The notes under the pieces were generated by a model that was given only the letters and a program-made list of their open reading frames with translations, had not been told where the DNA came from and searched no databases. A DNA stretch of 35,015 nucleotides from Acidimicrobiaceae bacterium (GTDB lineage: Bacteria; Actinomycetota; Acidimicrobiia; Acidimicrobiales; RAAP-2), in contig PKWW01000017.1 in NCBI GenBank assembly GCA_003132165.1, forward strand, positions 1 through 35,015. Direction: 5' to 3'. Position numbers and translations under genes: made by a program. Positions 16,267 through 22,603 of the stretch are shown in pieces; positions within the stretch are counted from its first letter, which is position 1, and each line of letters starts with the position of its first letter.

Positions 16267-17202
16267 TCAGTTCGCTAATGCCGTCAATCGTTGACTGACC
16301 ACGTCACGCGTCGGAGAGGTCGCTGGACCGAGCACACTGATAGCGACGGCCGCAGCGATGTTGGCGCGCGCGATCGCTTCATGCAGTTCAGTCCCTCGCG
16401 CGAGCTCGGCCAAGAATACGCCGTTGTGCACGTCACCCGCACCATTGGTGTCGACGACCGTGGTTTCGACGCCAGCGATCTCGATTGGCTCGGCACCGGC
16501 GCGCGCGACGATGCATCCGCGTCTTCCGCACCTGACGACGACGCCGCGCCGCGGGTTCGCACCGGTCAAATGGTGCACGGCGTCGTCGGGCGACGCTGCT
16601 CGCGTGAGGGCCATGGCCTCGGTCTCGTTGCACAACAGCCAATCGGTCCGCTCAAGTACTTCATGCAGCACCGAGGCGTTGATATCGAGCACCCGCGGGC
16701 CCGGGTCGAACGCCACGAGGACACCCGGCGAGAGCGTGCGCAACCACGCGAGCATCTCGGCGCACATTCCTGGATAGACAAAGTTGTAACCGGAGAATGA
16801 TACGTAGTCACCATCGCGGACTTCGACGCCAGAGAGCTCTTGCGCGCTGACGGTCCCTTCAGCCCCGGGCGACGTCACGAACGAGCGCTCCCCGTTGGCT
16901 TCGACGAGCACGATACAAACCCCGAGGTCCACGCCCTCGCGCGACTCCACCGGAAGTCCGATGCCTTCGTACTCGAGGCACTCGCGTGCGATGTCGGCGA
17001 AGGGGCCGGTACCAAGTTGACCCACGTAGGTGACGCCCATTCCTTGGCGCACGGCGGCGCTCATGGCATTGAATCCACCACCCGCCGTCACCAATCGCTC
17101 CGACACCACGGCGTCGCCTCCGGGCTCGGGCAACTGCTCGATCCTCAGCACCATGTCGACCATGACGGTGTCGAGGCCGAAATAGCGAGGCGTTCGACTC
17201 AT
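16267..17202 (-). CDS. PfkB-family sugar/nucleoside kinase (YegV-like context)
   Basis: Phosphorylates a sugar or nucleoside with ATP. PfkB features are the N-terminal sugar-site loop GGDAVVSERLVTAGGGFNAM (GGGFN at 42-46), GQLGTGPFAD, NETEAMAL and signature 2, DTNGAGDVHNGVF, with catalytic base Asp257. Length is 311 residues. The ATG at 17202 lies 12 bases after the stop of the ADP-ribosylglycohydrolase gene, which argues for one operon. In E. coli the uncharacterised pair yegU (ADP-ribosylglycohydrolase family) and yegV (PfkB kinase) has the same partners next to a nucleoside transporter, so the kinase probably acts on the sugar or nucleoside released or imported by its neighbours. Ribokinase, adenosine kinase and inosine kinase are all possible labels; the sequence alone does not choose. 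Confidence 0.86.
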   Translation of the reverse strand: MSRTPRYFGLDTVMVDMVLRIEQLPEPGGDAVVSERLVTAGGGFNAMSAAVRQGMGVTYVGQLGTGPFADIARECLEYEGIGLPVESREGVDLGVCIVLVEANGERSFVTSPGAEGTVSAQELSGVEVRDGDYVSFSGYNFVYPGMCAEMLAWLRTLSPGVLVAFDPGPRVLDINASVLHEVLERTDWLLCNETEAMALTRAASPDDAVHHLTGANPRRGVVVRCGRRGCIVARAGAEPIEIAGVETTVVDTNGAGDVHNGVFLAELARGTELHEAIARANIAAAVAISVLGPATSPTRDVVSQRLTALAN

Positions 17203-17214
17203 ACTGATAGCACC

Positions 17215-18237
17215 CTACCGACGAAGCGCCATGAGGCCGAACGCCACCTTCTTCAAGTCCAGCGAATTCTTCGTCTCGACGAGCTCGATCGCTCCCGCGG
17301 GAAATGACGCTGAGCCGTTGCAGGCACCGGACATTGCACCCGCCATCGCGGCGATCGTGTCGCTGTCGCCGCCGAGCGACGCGGCCAGACGACAGGCGCT
17401 CCACGAGTCGGCGCGACACGAGACCAGGACTGCAAATGCCGCGGGCACCGATTCTTGCGAAGCCACGCTCGTACCGACCTTCTCGATGATGGCGTCGATG
17501 AGTTCCAGTCCCTCGTGGGCCCGACCTATTTCCATGGCCGCGACAATGCGGGCGGGCAGGTCGGCGCCGGGTGTCGGATCGCCGAAATTCTGGGCCATCT
17601 CGCCAGCGCGAACGCCGAAATCCAGGGCATCCTCGAGCGCCAGGCCTTCGATCCCCGCGCTCACGACCGCCGCGACCGCCGCCGCCGCGCTGAGTGCGAC
17701 CGAGGTGTTATGCGTGATTGCACTGATTTGCACGACGTGATGGACGAGGCCTTTCAGATCGTGCGTCGGCCAGCGAATACCGGCGGGTGCGATCCGCATG
17801 GCGGCGCCATTGGTCGTGCCGGACCTGCCGGACTCCTCCAGGTCCATGCCCAGTTCGATATTCAACAGTGCCTGCTTCGTCGAGGGGCCGAGGAGATCGA
17901 ACAGGCCCCGCTGACGGACGCTCTGCTCCCACTCGAGGAGCTTGCGCGCGTACCTCCTCGCATCAAAGATCTCGTGATTCTCCAGGAGCAGCTCCGCCAG
18001 GATGAGTGCCTGTTCGGTGTCGTCGGTGACGGTACCCGCCGCGAGTCCCGCCGCAAAGGGATGCGCCGGGCTCGACGGCTGGAATGACTCGATCATCATC
18101 CCAAAGTCCTTGACAACATCTTCACGAGCAAGTGCTTGGGTCGGCATCCCCAACGCATCGCCGACAGCCAGCCCCGCCAGCACCGCGTACGCGCGATCGA
18201 GAGCATTCGAATCACTGAAGGACTGGATGTTGGTCAC
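17215..18237 (-). CDS. ADP-ribosylglycohydrolase (DraG/ARH) family protein
   Basis: Predicted dinuclear-metal hydrolase cutting an N-glycosidic bond to ribose. All family motifs are present: GDALGMPTQ, the metal-binding TDDTE (about residues 71-75), GTTNGAAMRIAPAG, HNTSVALSAAAA and the C-terminal GGDSDTIAAMAGAMSGA with the second metal-binding Asp pair. The open frame reaches 18522, but the upstream 95 residues are not family-like and overlap the divergent transporter start. GTG 18237 is chosen because it opens directly into the conserved domain and has TAATTT seven bases ahead. Length is 340 residues. Co-transcribed with the PfkB kinase (12-base gap) and divergent from an NCS1 transporter. 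Removal of ADP-ribose from proteins is the textbook role, but this context favours hydrolysis of a small nucleoside-like molecule. Confidence 0.86.
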   Translation of the reverse strand: MTNIQSFSDSNALDRAYAVLAGLAVGDALGMPTQALAREDVVKDFGMMIESFQPSSPAHPFAAGLAAGTVTDDTEQALILAELLLENHEIFDARRYARKLLEWEQSVRQRGLFDLLGPSTKQALLNIELGMDLEESGRSGTTNGAAMRIAPAGIRWPTHDLKGLVHHVVQISAITHNTSVALSAAAAVAAVVSAGIEGLALEDALDFGVRAGEMAQNFGDPTPGADLPARIVAAMEIGRAHEGLELIDAIIEKVGTSVASQESVPAAFAVLVSCRADSWSACRLAASLGGDSDTIAAMAGAMSGACNGSASFPAGAIELVETKNSLDLKKVAFGLMALRR

Positions 18238-18244
18238 GTTGGTC

Positions 18245-18250
18245 AAATTA
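18245..18250 (-). promoter_or_regulatory. -10 element (TAATTT) for the glycohydrolase-kinase operon
   Basis: TAATTT on the minus strand is followed by seven bases and GTG 18237, the leaderless layout. Confidence 0.5.
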
Positions 18251-18265
18251 CTCGCATGGCTTCGC

Positions 18266-18371
18266 GTGCATCGTCGAGAGCATCGAAACCAAGCGATAAA
18301 GGTATTACTAAACACGCCGACTTTCGTAACGAATCTGCCTAAAATCAGGCCAACGATTTTCAACGATGCAC
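18266..18371. repeat. Inverted 9-bp pair GTGCATCGT / ACGATGCAC in the divergent promoter region
   Basis: GTGCATCGT at 18266-18274 and ACGATGCAC at 18363-18371 are exact reverse complements, 88 bases apart, one close to each divergent gene. They could be paired sites for one regulator; chance is also possible at this length. Confidence 0.35.
18340..18345 (+). promoter_or_regulatory. Candidate -10 (TAAAAT) of the NCS1 transporter gene
   Basis: TAAAAT lies 37 bases before the GTG at 18383, giving a leader of about 30 bases that contains the AAGGGG ribosome site. No good -35 box is seen at the expected distance. Confidence 0.35.
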
Positions 18372-18382
18372 AAGGGGACGCC

Positions 18383-19864
18383 GTGAGTGACGAACTGTCT
18401 GAAATTCTAGGGACGGGTGGCGGCACCGCACTGCGCGTCGAAGAGAACGGTATCAACGTCATCAGCGAATCCGAGCGCAAAGGCCGACCTCGCGAACTGT
18501 TCTGGCCTTGGTTCGGTGCCAACGTCTCGGTGCTCGGGCTCGGCTACGGCGCCTACGTGTTCAGTTTTGGCATTTCGTTCTGGCAGGCCGTCGTCGTGGG
18601 CTTGATCGGCATCATCGTGAGCTTCGTTCTCTGTGGCATCATCGCCACCGCCGGCAAGCGCGGATCAGCACCCACCATGGTGCTCAGCCGTGCGGCCTTC
18701 GGGATCCGTGGCAACCGACTGCCCTCAGCGATCTCGTGGTTGCTCTGCGTCGGTTGGGAGACCTTTCTCATGGTCATCGCGGTGCTCGCGACGTCAACCG
18801 TCTTCACCCGATTGGGCTGGGGCGGTGGGACTGGCGTGAAGGTCATCGCGCTCATCGTCATCGGAGCCCTCATCGTCGGCGGCGGAATAATGGGCTTTGA
18901 CGTCATCATGCGCATGCAGGCGATCATCACGGTAGTCACCGGTGTGCTCACGGTGTTCTTCATCGTGCTGACGCTGAACCACATCAAATGGCACGTCGTC
19001 GCTCATGTCTCCTCTGGCTCGACTCAGCACCTCATTGGCGCGCTCGTCTTTGTCATGACCGGTTTCGGGCTCGGTTGGGTCAACGCCGCCGCTGACTACT
19101 CGCGCTATCTGCCGCGCAACGCCTCGAGCAAGGGCGTCGTCTGGTGGACGACATTCGGGTCGTCGATCGCGCCGCTCATCCTGCTCCTCTTCGGACTGTT
19201 GCTCGCGGGTTCGTCGCACCAGTTCACTGACGACGTCAATGGGAGCGTCTACGGGCCGGTCGGTGCCCTGGCGACAATCCTTCCCACCTGGTTTCTCGTG
19301 CCGTTCGCCATCGTCGCCATCCTCGGGCTCGTAGGGGGCGCGGTGCTGGACATCTACTCGTCCGGCCTTTCGCTGCTTTCTGCAGGAATCAAGATCCCAC
19401 GCTTCGCGGCGGCCGGGGTCGACGGGGTCATCATGATCCTCGGGACCATCTACATCGTCTTTGTCTCTGGCAACTTCATCTACCAGTTCGAGGGTTTCCT
19501 CATCACCGTGGGCGTGCTTATCTCGGCGTGGTGCGGCGTCTTCCTCGGCGATCTCCTGCTTCGAAAGAAGAACTATTCCGACGCCGACTTGTTTAGTCAA
19601 TCGGGTCGCTACGGCGACATCCGTCTCGTGCCGATCCTCACGATCATCGTCACCAGCTTCGTCGGGTGGGGGCTTGTGACCAACACCTACGCCTCGTGGC
19701 TGACCTGGCAGGGCTATCTCTTGAGCCCGCTCGGGCTGGGTGGCAAGTCCGGGGCGTGGGCCTACGCCAACCTCGGCGTGCTTGCGGCCCTCGTCCTGAG
19801 TTTTCTCGTGACGATCATCCTCGATCGCCCGAGTGTCGCCGCTCAGGAGTCGTTGAGCGTCTAG
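18383..19864 (+). CDS. NCS1-family nucleobase/cytosine permease
   Basis: Membrane symporter for a purine, pyrimidine or related compound. After a polar N-terminus (residues 1-35) the NCS1 pattern appears: PRELFWPWFGANVSVLGLGYG, then about 12 hydrophobic segments including FGIRGNRLPSAISWLLCVGWE and GWVNAAADYSRYLPRNASSKGV, the latter the well-known DYSRYLP motif of this family. The open frame extends upstream to 18002, but GTG 18383 is chosen for its AAGGGG ribosome site and the domain boundary, giving 493 residues. It is divergent from the glycohydrolase-kinase operon across 145 bases, which suggests a shared uptake-and-breakdown task. Its stop shares CTAG with the convergent isochorismatase-fold gene. 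Confidence 0.9.
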   Translation: MSDELSEILGTGGGTALRVEENGINVISESERKGRPRELFWPWFGANVSVLGLGYGAYVFSFGISFWQAVVVGLIGIIVSFVLCGIIATAGKRGSAPTMVLSRAAFGIRGNRLPSAISWLLCVGWETFLMVIAVLATSTVFTRLGWGGGTGVKVIALIVIGALIVGGGIMGFDVIMRMQAIITVVTGVLTVFFIVLTLNHIKWHVVAHVSSGSTQHLIGALVFVMTGFGLGWVNAAADYSRYLPRNASSKGVVWWTTFGSSIAPLILLLFGLLLAGSSHQFTDDVNGSVYGPVGALATILPTWFLVPFAIVAILGLVGGAVLDIYSSGLSLLSAGIKIPRFAAAGVDGVIMILGTIYIVFVSGNFIYQFEGFLITVGVLISAWCGVFLGDLLLRKKNYSDADLFSQSGRYGDIRLVPILTIIVTSFVGWGLVTNTYASWLTWQGYLLSPLGLGGKSGAWAYANLGVLAALVLSFLVTIILDRPSVAAQESLSV

Positions 19865-20421
19865 TTGAGTTGATCCACCCAGGCGGCGGTGCTGATCACC
19901 GTTGCTTGGCGTGGAAAGACCTTCTCCATGAGAACCCGGTGCACCTCGGAATCGCCGTCGGCGCTCGAGTCGGACAACACTGTCAGCTCGAAATCCTGAT
20001 CCGCGGCATAACGCAGCGTCGAAAGGATGACGCCGCTCGTCGCGATGCCGCACAGCACGAGCGAATCGATGTCCTGCGCTCGGAGCACCACGTCGAGGTC
20101 GCTGCCGGCGAACGCGCTCACGCGGCGCTTGGTGACCAGTAGCTCTCCTTCAATGGGGGCAAGACGGTCGTGAATCCTCGTGGCGTGCGAAGTCTCGTCC
20201 AGCCTCGACGAACCCGCGAGTGCCGAGAACGACTTGTTTCGTGGGCTCGCCTCGGGTGCCCCGTCGCGGAACGCGACGCGAACAAAGATCACCGGGATCG
20301 AGGATGCTCTCGCCGCGGCGAGCGCCGATGCGGCCGTTTCGAGCAGAGCCTGCTGTCCCACGGTGATGCGATCCACGATCCCGTTCTGCATATCCATGAT
20401 TAAAAGCGCCCGCTGGGACAT
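19861..20421 (-). CDS. Isochorismatase-fold hydrolase lacking the nucleophilic Cys
   Basis: Member of the isochorismatase/cysteine hydrolase superfamily, 186 residues. Asp10 in LLIMDMQNG and Lys98 in LLVTKRRVSAF match two of the three catalytic residues. In the third motif, LCGIATSGVILSTLRYAAD, the place of the nucleophilic Cys (as in G-x-x-T-x-x-C-V) is held by Val131. True isochorismatases also lack that Cys, whereas nicotinamidases and carbamoylsarcosine amidases need it, so amidase activity is unlikely and a vinyl-ether or other hydrolysis is possible. The GIATSGV pattern is one I recognise from many bacterial homologues of unknown role. AAGGAG lies six bases before the ATG. It is tail-to-tail with the NCS1 transporter. 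Confidence 0.82.
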   Translation of the reverse strand: MSQRALLIMDMQNGIVDRITVGQQALLETAASALAAARASSIPVIFVRVAFRDGAPEASPRNKSFSALAGSSRLDETSHATRIHDRLAPIEGELLVTKRRVSAFAGSDLDVVLRAQDIDSLVLCGIATSGVILSTLRYAADQDFELTVLSDSSADGDSEVHRVLMEKVFPRQATVISTAAWVDQLN

Positions 20422-20457
20422 TGCTTCTCCTTCTTGCCGGGAACTGACGTTGGCGTC

Positions 20458-20604
20458 CTAGTTCTTGGTAGCAAATCTGTTGACCTTACGTTTCGCGACG
20501 ATGAGATAGTAGCCAGCCGGGATGAACCCGAAAGACGAGCTCATGGCGACCACCATCACGACGATCGAGGCCGCCTTGTTGTAACCCGCGTGATACAACG
20601 CCAC
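20458..20604 (-). CDS. Candidate small membrane protein, 48 residues
   Basis: A GTG at 20604 opens a frame with a hydrophobic core (AASIVVMVVAMSSSFGFIPA) continuing into YYLIVAKRKVNRFATKN, a single membrane span with a positively charged tail. It lies directly after, and in the same frame as, the 34-codon ORF at 20608-20712, separated by a TGA and one codon. It may be a separate gene coupled to that ORF or the second half of a single 84-codon gene broken by the TGA. There is no recognisable family. Confidence 0.42.
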   Translation of the reverse strand: MALYHAGYNKAASIVVMVVAMSSSFGFIPAGYYLIVAKRKVNRFATKN

Positions 20605-20607
20605 GGC

Positions 20608-20712
20608 TCACTTCTTTGACGCGTCGACGACGTCAAAGATCGGCGCGCGATACAACAACACGAGAAGAGGTGCGAAGACCCGCACCACCGGACCACGGAT
20701 AGCGGTGGTCAC
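20608..20712 (-). CDS. Candidate small ORF, 34 residues, before an in-frame TGA
   Basis: A GTG at 20712, ten bases after the secreted-protein gene, reads VTTAIRGPVVRVFAPLLVLL and ends DVVDASKK before TGA at 20610-20608. It is hydrophobic in the middle and basic at both ends. No Shine-Dalgarno is evident. The frame continues past the TGA into the 48-residue ORF. It could be a small membrane peptide, or the first part of an interrupted gene. Confidence 0.32.
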   Translation of the reverse strand: MTTAIRGPVVRVFAPLLVLLYRAPIFDVVDASKK

Positions 20713-20722
20713 ATTTGCGACC

Positions 20723-21556
20723 CTACGCCTGCTTGGCGAGCGTGTTCTGTAGATCGGCAATCTCCTTGAAGGTACTGCCCAGTTGCGCCGTGAGCACGGA
20801 AAGCTTCGCGTTGGACAATGGAGCCTTCTTGTTCTGGAGGATGAGGATCTCACTCGAGCTGACCTCGAGTTGGATCTTAGAAAAAGTGACCAGCAGTCCG
20901 TTGAACTTCGCGCTCGGTCCGTTCGCGTCCGCGCGAAGCGCGGTCGCCTCCGCCTCGAGATTGTCGCTCGCGTAGATGTCGACCGCGGCCGATGACGTCT
21001 TCGCGTCCAGGGTCTCGGTATCGAGTTGCATGGCGTACAGCACAGCGACCGCGCCTACGCTCCACGGCGCGTAACTTACCTTCGCACTGTTGACTCCGCA
21101 CGAAAGAAGATAGGCGTCCGAACCGACATTGGCCGACTCGTAGTAGATCAGACCCGTGTTTTGGGCGATCGACTCGGCACTCGACTTCTTGTCGTACGCC
21201 TGGTAGGCATTCTCGAGTGACGTGACGTCGAGGACGAACTTGTGCACGGTGGGCTTCTGGGACGACGCCACGGTACTCGACTCAATTGACTTCGCCTCGG
21301 CCTTCAAGTCCTTCATGCCAACGGCTGCGGCGGTCTTCTCCGAGCTCCGCTTCGCCTTGCACGTCTTTGTTTCACAGAAGAAGTAGCCGCGCAGATTGTT
21401 GACGTAGGTATCAGCGTTCTTCACGATCGACTTCAGTGGCGATTCCGGTGTCGCGGCCGATGCCGCAACCCCAGGGAGAAAGCCGAGACCCGCGAGAAGG
21501 ACTCCGGCGAGCAGACCGCTCGCCCAACGCAATGAATAACTACCTGATGACATCAT
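20723..21556 (-). CDS. Secreted protein of unknown function
   Basis: I do not recognise this 277-residue protein. It has a clear Sec signal peptide (residues about 1-33, ending near GVAASAATP), a CETKTC pair shortly after (around 61-66), a third Cys in LLSCGVNSAKV, and long Lys/Ser/Ala-rich stretches likely to be helical near the C-terminus. ATG codons stand at 21556 and 21553; AAGGAG fits the second better. A -10 candidate TAAGGT (21576-21581) precedes it. Two tiny candidate membrane ORFs follow on the same strand. It is divergent from the YbjQ gene. Extracellular or cell-wall-attached by inference; no enzyme motif is visible. Confidence 0.72.
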   Translation of the reverse strand: MMSSGSYSLRWASGLLAGVLLAGLGFLPGVAASAATPESPLKSIVKNADTYVNNLRGYFFCETKTCKAKRSSEKTAAAVGMKDLKAEAKSIESSTVASSQKPTVHKFVLDVTSLENAYQAYDKKSSAESIAQNTGLIYYESANVGSDAYLLSCGVNSAKVSYAPWSVGAVAVLYAMQLDTETLDAKTSSAAVDIYASDNLEAEATALRADANGPSAKFNGLLVTFSKIQLEVSSSEILILQNKKAPLSNAKLSVLTAQLGSTFKEIADLQNTLAKQA

Positions 21557-21643
21557 GGTCTCCTTGTGACGACCAACCTTAAGCGACGAGGTGGCTGCTG
21601 AGATTTACTGGCCAATAGAGTGATCCCACGACGAAGGAGCAGC

Positions 21644-21967
21644 ATGCTGATAGTGACCACCAATGACCTGCCGGGCTACAAGATCACACGGGTGATCGGT
21701 GAAGTAAACGGCCTCACGGTTCGAACCCGCAACGTCGGCGCTCAGATCGGCGCCTCACTGAAGGCGTTCGGCGGCGGCGAATTGAAGGGACTCACCAAGC
21801 AACTCCAAGAAGCCCGAAGCGAAGCCCTCGCACGACTCACAGAGGCGGCGCAGACGGTCGGTGCGAATGCCGTACTCGCGATGCGCTACGACTCGAACGA
21901 GCTGGCCGGCACATTCCAGGAGATTCTCGCCTACGGGACTGCAGTGGTGGCCGAACAAGTCGGTTAG
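21644..21967 (+). CDS. YbjQ/UPF0145-family protein
   Basis: Small cytoplasmic protein of the YbjQ family (sometimes named heavy-metal-binding domain), 107 residues. The family pattern is clear: MLIVTTNDLPGYKITRVIG at the start, GLTVRTRNVGAQIGASLKA, then the helical region EARSEALARLTEAAQTVGANAVLAMRYD. These proteins form pentamers and their biological role is not established. The start chosen is ATG 21644, with AAGGAG five bases ahead; the frame is open to 21620. TAGAGT at 21616-21621 could be its -10 element. It stands alone between the secreted protein and the neocarzinostatin-like gene. Confidence 0.88.
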   Translation: MLIVTTNDLPGYKITRVIGEVNGLTVRTRNVGAQIGASLKAFGGGELKGLTKQLQEARSEALARLTEAAQTVGANAVLAMRYDSNELAGTFQEILAYGTAVVAEQVG

Positions 21968-22009
21968 GTTCGATACGTATCTTCGTTTTGTCATCACCGC
22001 AATCAGTGC

Positions 22010-22038
22010 TTGACTCGAATGGAAATGACGCATAGAAA
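22010..22038 (+). promoter_or_regulatory. Promoter of the neocarzinostatin-like gene
   Basis: TTGACT (22010-22015) and TAGAAA (22033-22038) are separated by 17 bases, the clearest -35/-10 pair seen in the window. The last base of the -10 is not the consensus T. It would give a leader of about 50 bases carrying GAGGAG. Confidence 0.45.
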
Positions 22039-22093
22039 GTCTGAAGAAACTGGAGCTTGGCTGTGGCAGTCCCACATCCCTGAGAGGAGCAAT

Positions 22094-22525
22094 ATGAAAC
22101 GGGAACGACTTTTTCAAATTGGGCTCGCATTAGTGACCACGACGTCCCTGGTGCTGTCGAGCGGAGCGCTCAGTTCCTCGGCCGCGGCGAAACCCAAGGT
22201 GACCGTCAGCCCCTCGACGAACCTGAGGACGGGACAGACCATCAAGGTGAGCGGCACCGGCTTCAAGGCCGGCGACCAGGTCTACGTCGTTGAGTGCCTC
22301 GCATCGGCGAAGGGAGGGTCCCAGTGCAACACACTCGGCGTCGTGCCGGCCACCATCTCGACATCGGGCCGACTGCCGACCACATCCTTCAAAGTTCTCA
22401 CCGGCAAGATCGGAACCGGACTGTGCGGCACGACTGTCGCCAACGCCAAGAAATGTGACATCAGTGTCGGCAACGTCAGTGGCGGCGACTCCGCGACCGC
22501 GCCAATCGCGTTCAAAGTGAAGTAG
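22094..22525 (+). CDS. Secreted neocarzinostatin-fold protein
   Basis: Small exported immunoglobulin-like protein related to the apoproteins of chromoprotein antibiotics. Residues 1-32 form a signal peptide (hydrophobic LALVTTTSLVLSSGAL, cleavage near AAAKP). The mature part begins VTVSPSTNLRTGQTIKVSGT, the family's typical first strands, and continues GFKAGDQVYVVEC. Four cysteines (68, 78, 111, 121) can make two disulfides; the first pair has the 10-residue spacing of neocarzinostatin Cys37-Cys47, the second pair is wider than the Cys88-Cys93 bond. ATG 22094 has GAGGAG upstream. No enediyne synthase gene is present, so an antibiotic carrier role is not supported; binding of another small molecule or a cell-wall role is open. 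Confidence 0.8.
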   Translation: MKRERLFQIGLALVTTTSLVLSSGALSSSAAAKPKVTVSPSTNLRTGQTIKVSGTGFKAGDQVYVVECLASAKGGSQCNTLGVVPATISTSGRLPTTSFKVLTGKIGTGLCGTTVANAKKCDISVGNVSGGDSATAPIAFKVK

Positions 22526-22537
22526 AAGGCGTTTTTC

Positions 22538-22565
22538 GCCGCCGTCGCCGTTCAGCGACGGCGGC
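22538..22565. terminator. Strong hairpin after the neocarzinostatin-like gene
   Basis: GCCGCCGTCGC (22538-22548) pairs perfectly with GCGACGGCGGC (22555-22565) over a six-base loop, 13 bases past the stop. A T-run lies before rather than after the stem, so it would be a U-tract-free terminator on the plus strand. Confidence 0.55.
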
Positions 22566-22603
22566 CGTGACGCCGGCGGTGCCTCGAATGATCTAGGGAG
22601 CCT

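Noticed and set aside
17215..18237. Nitrogenase-regulating DraG role for the glycohydrolase
   Set aside because: No draT or nitrogenase genes are near, and the kinase/transporter neighbours point to small-molecule metabolism.
18238..18522. N-terminal extension of the glycohydrolase frame by 95 residues
   Set aside because: The extension crosses the divergent transporter start, is not family-like, and GTG 18237 with its TAATTT box opens directly into the conserved domain.
18794..20053. 419-codon open frame on the minus strand opposite the NCS1 permease
   Set aside because: Its composition (Asp, Glu, Arg, His rich with no fold) mirrors membrane-protein codons on the other strand; the permease motifs are clear.
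20608..20853. 81-codon open frame overlapping the end of the secreted-protein gene
   Set aside because: The first half is an Arg/Ser-rich shadow of the secreted-protein gene; only the last 34 codons (from GTG 20712) merit mention.
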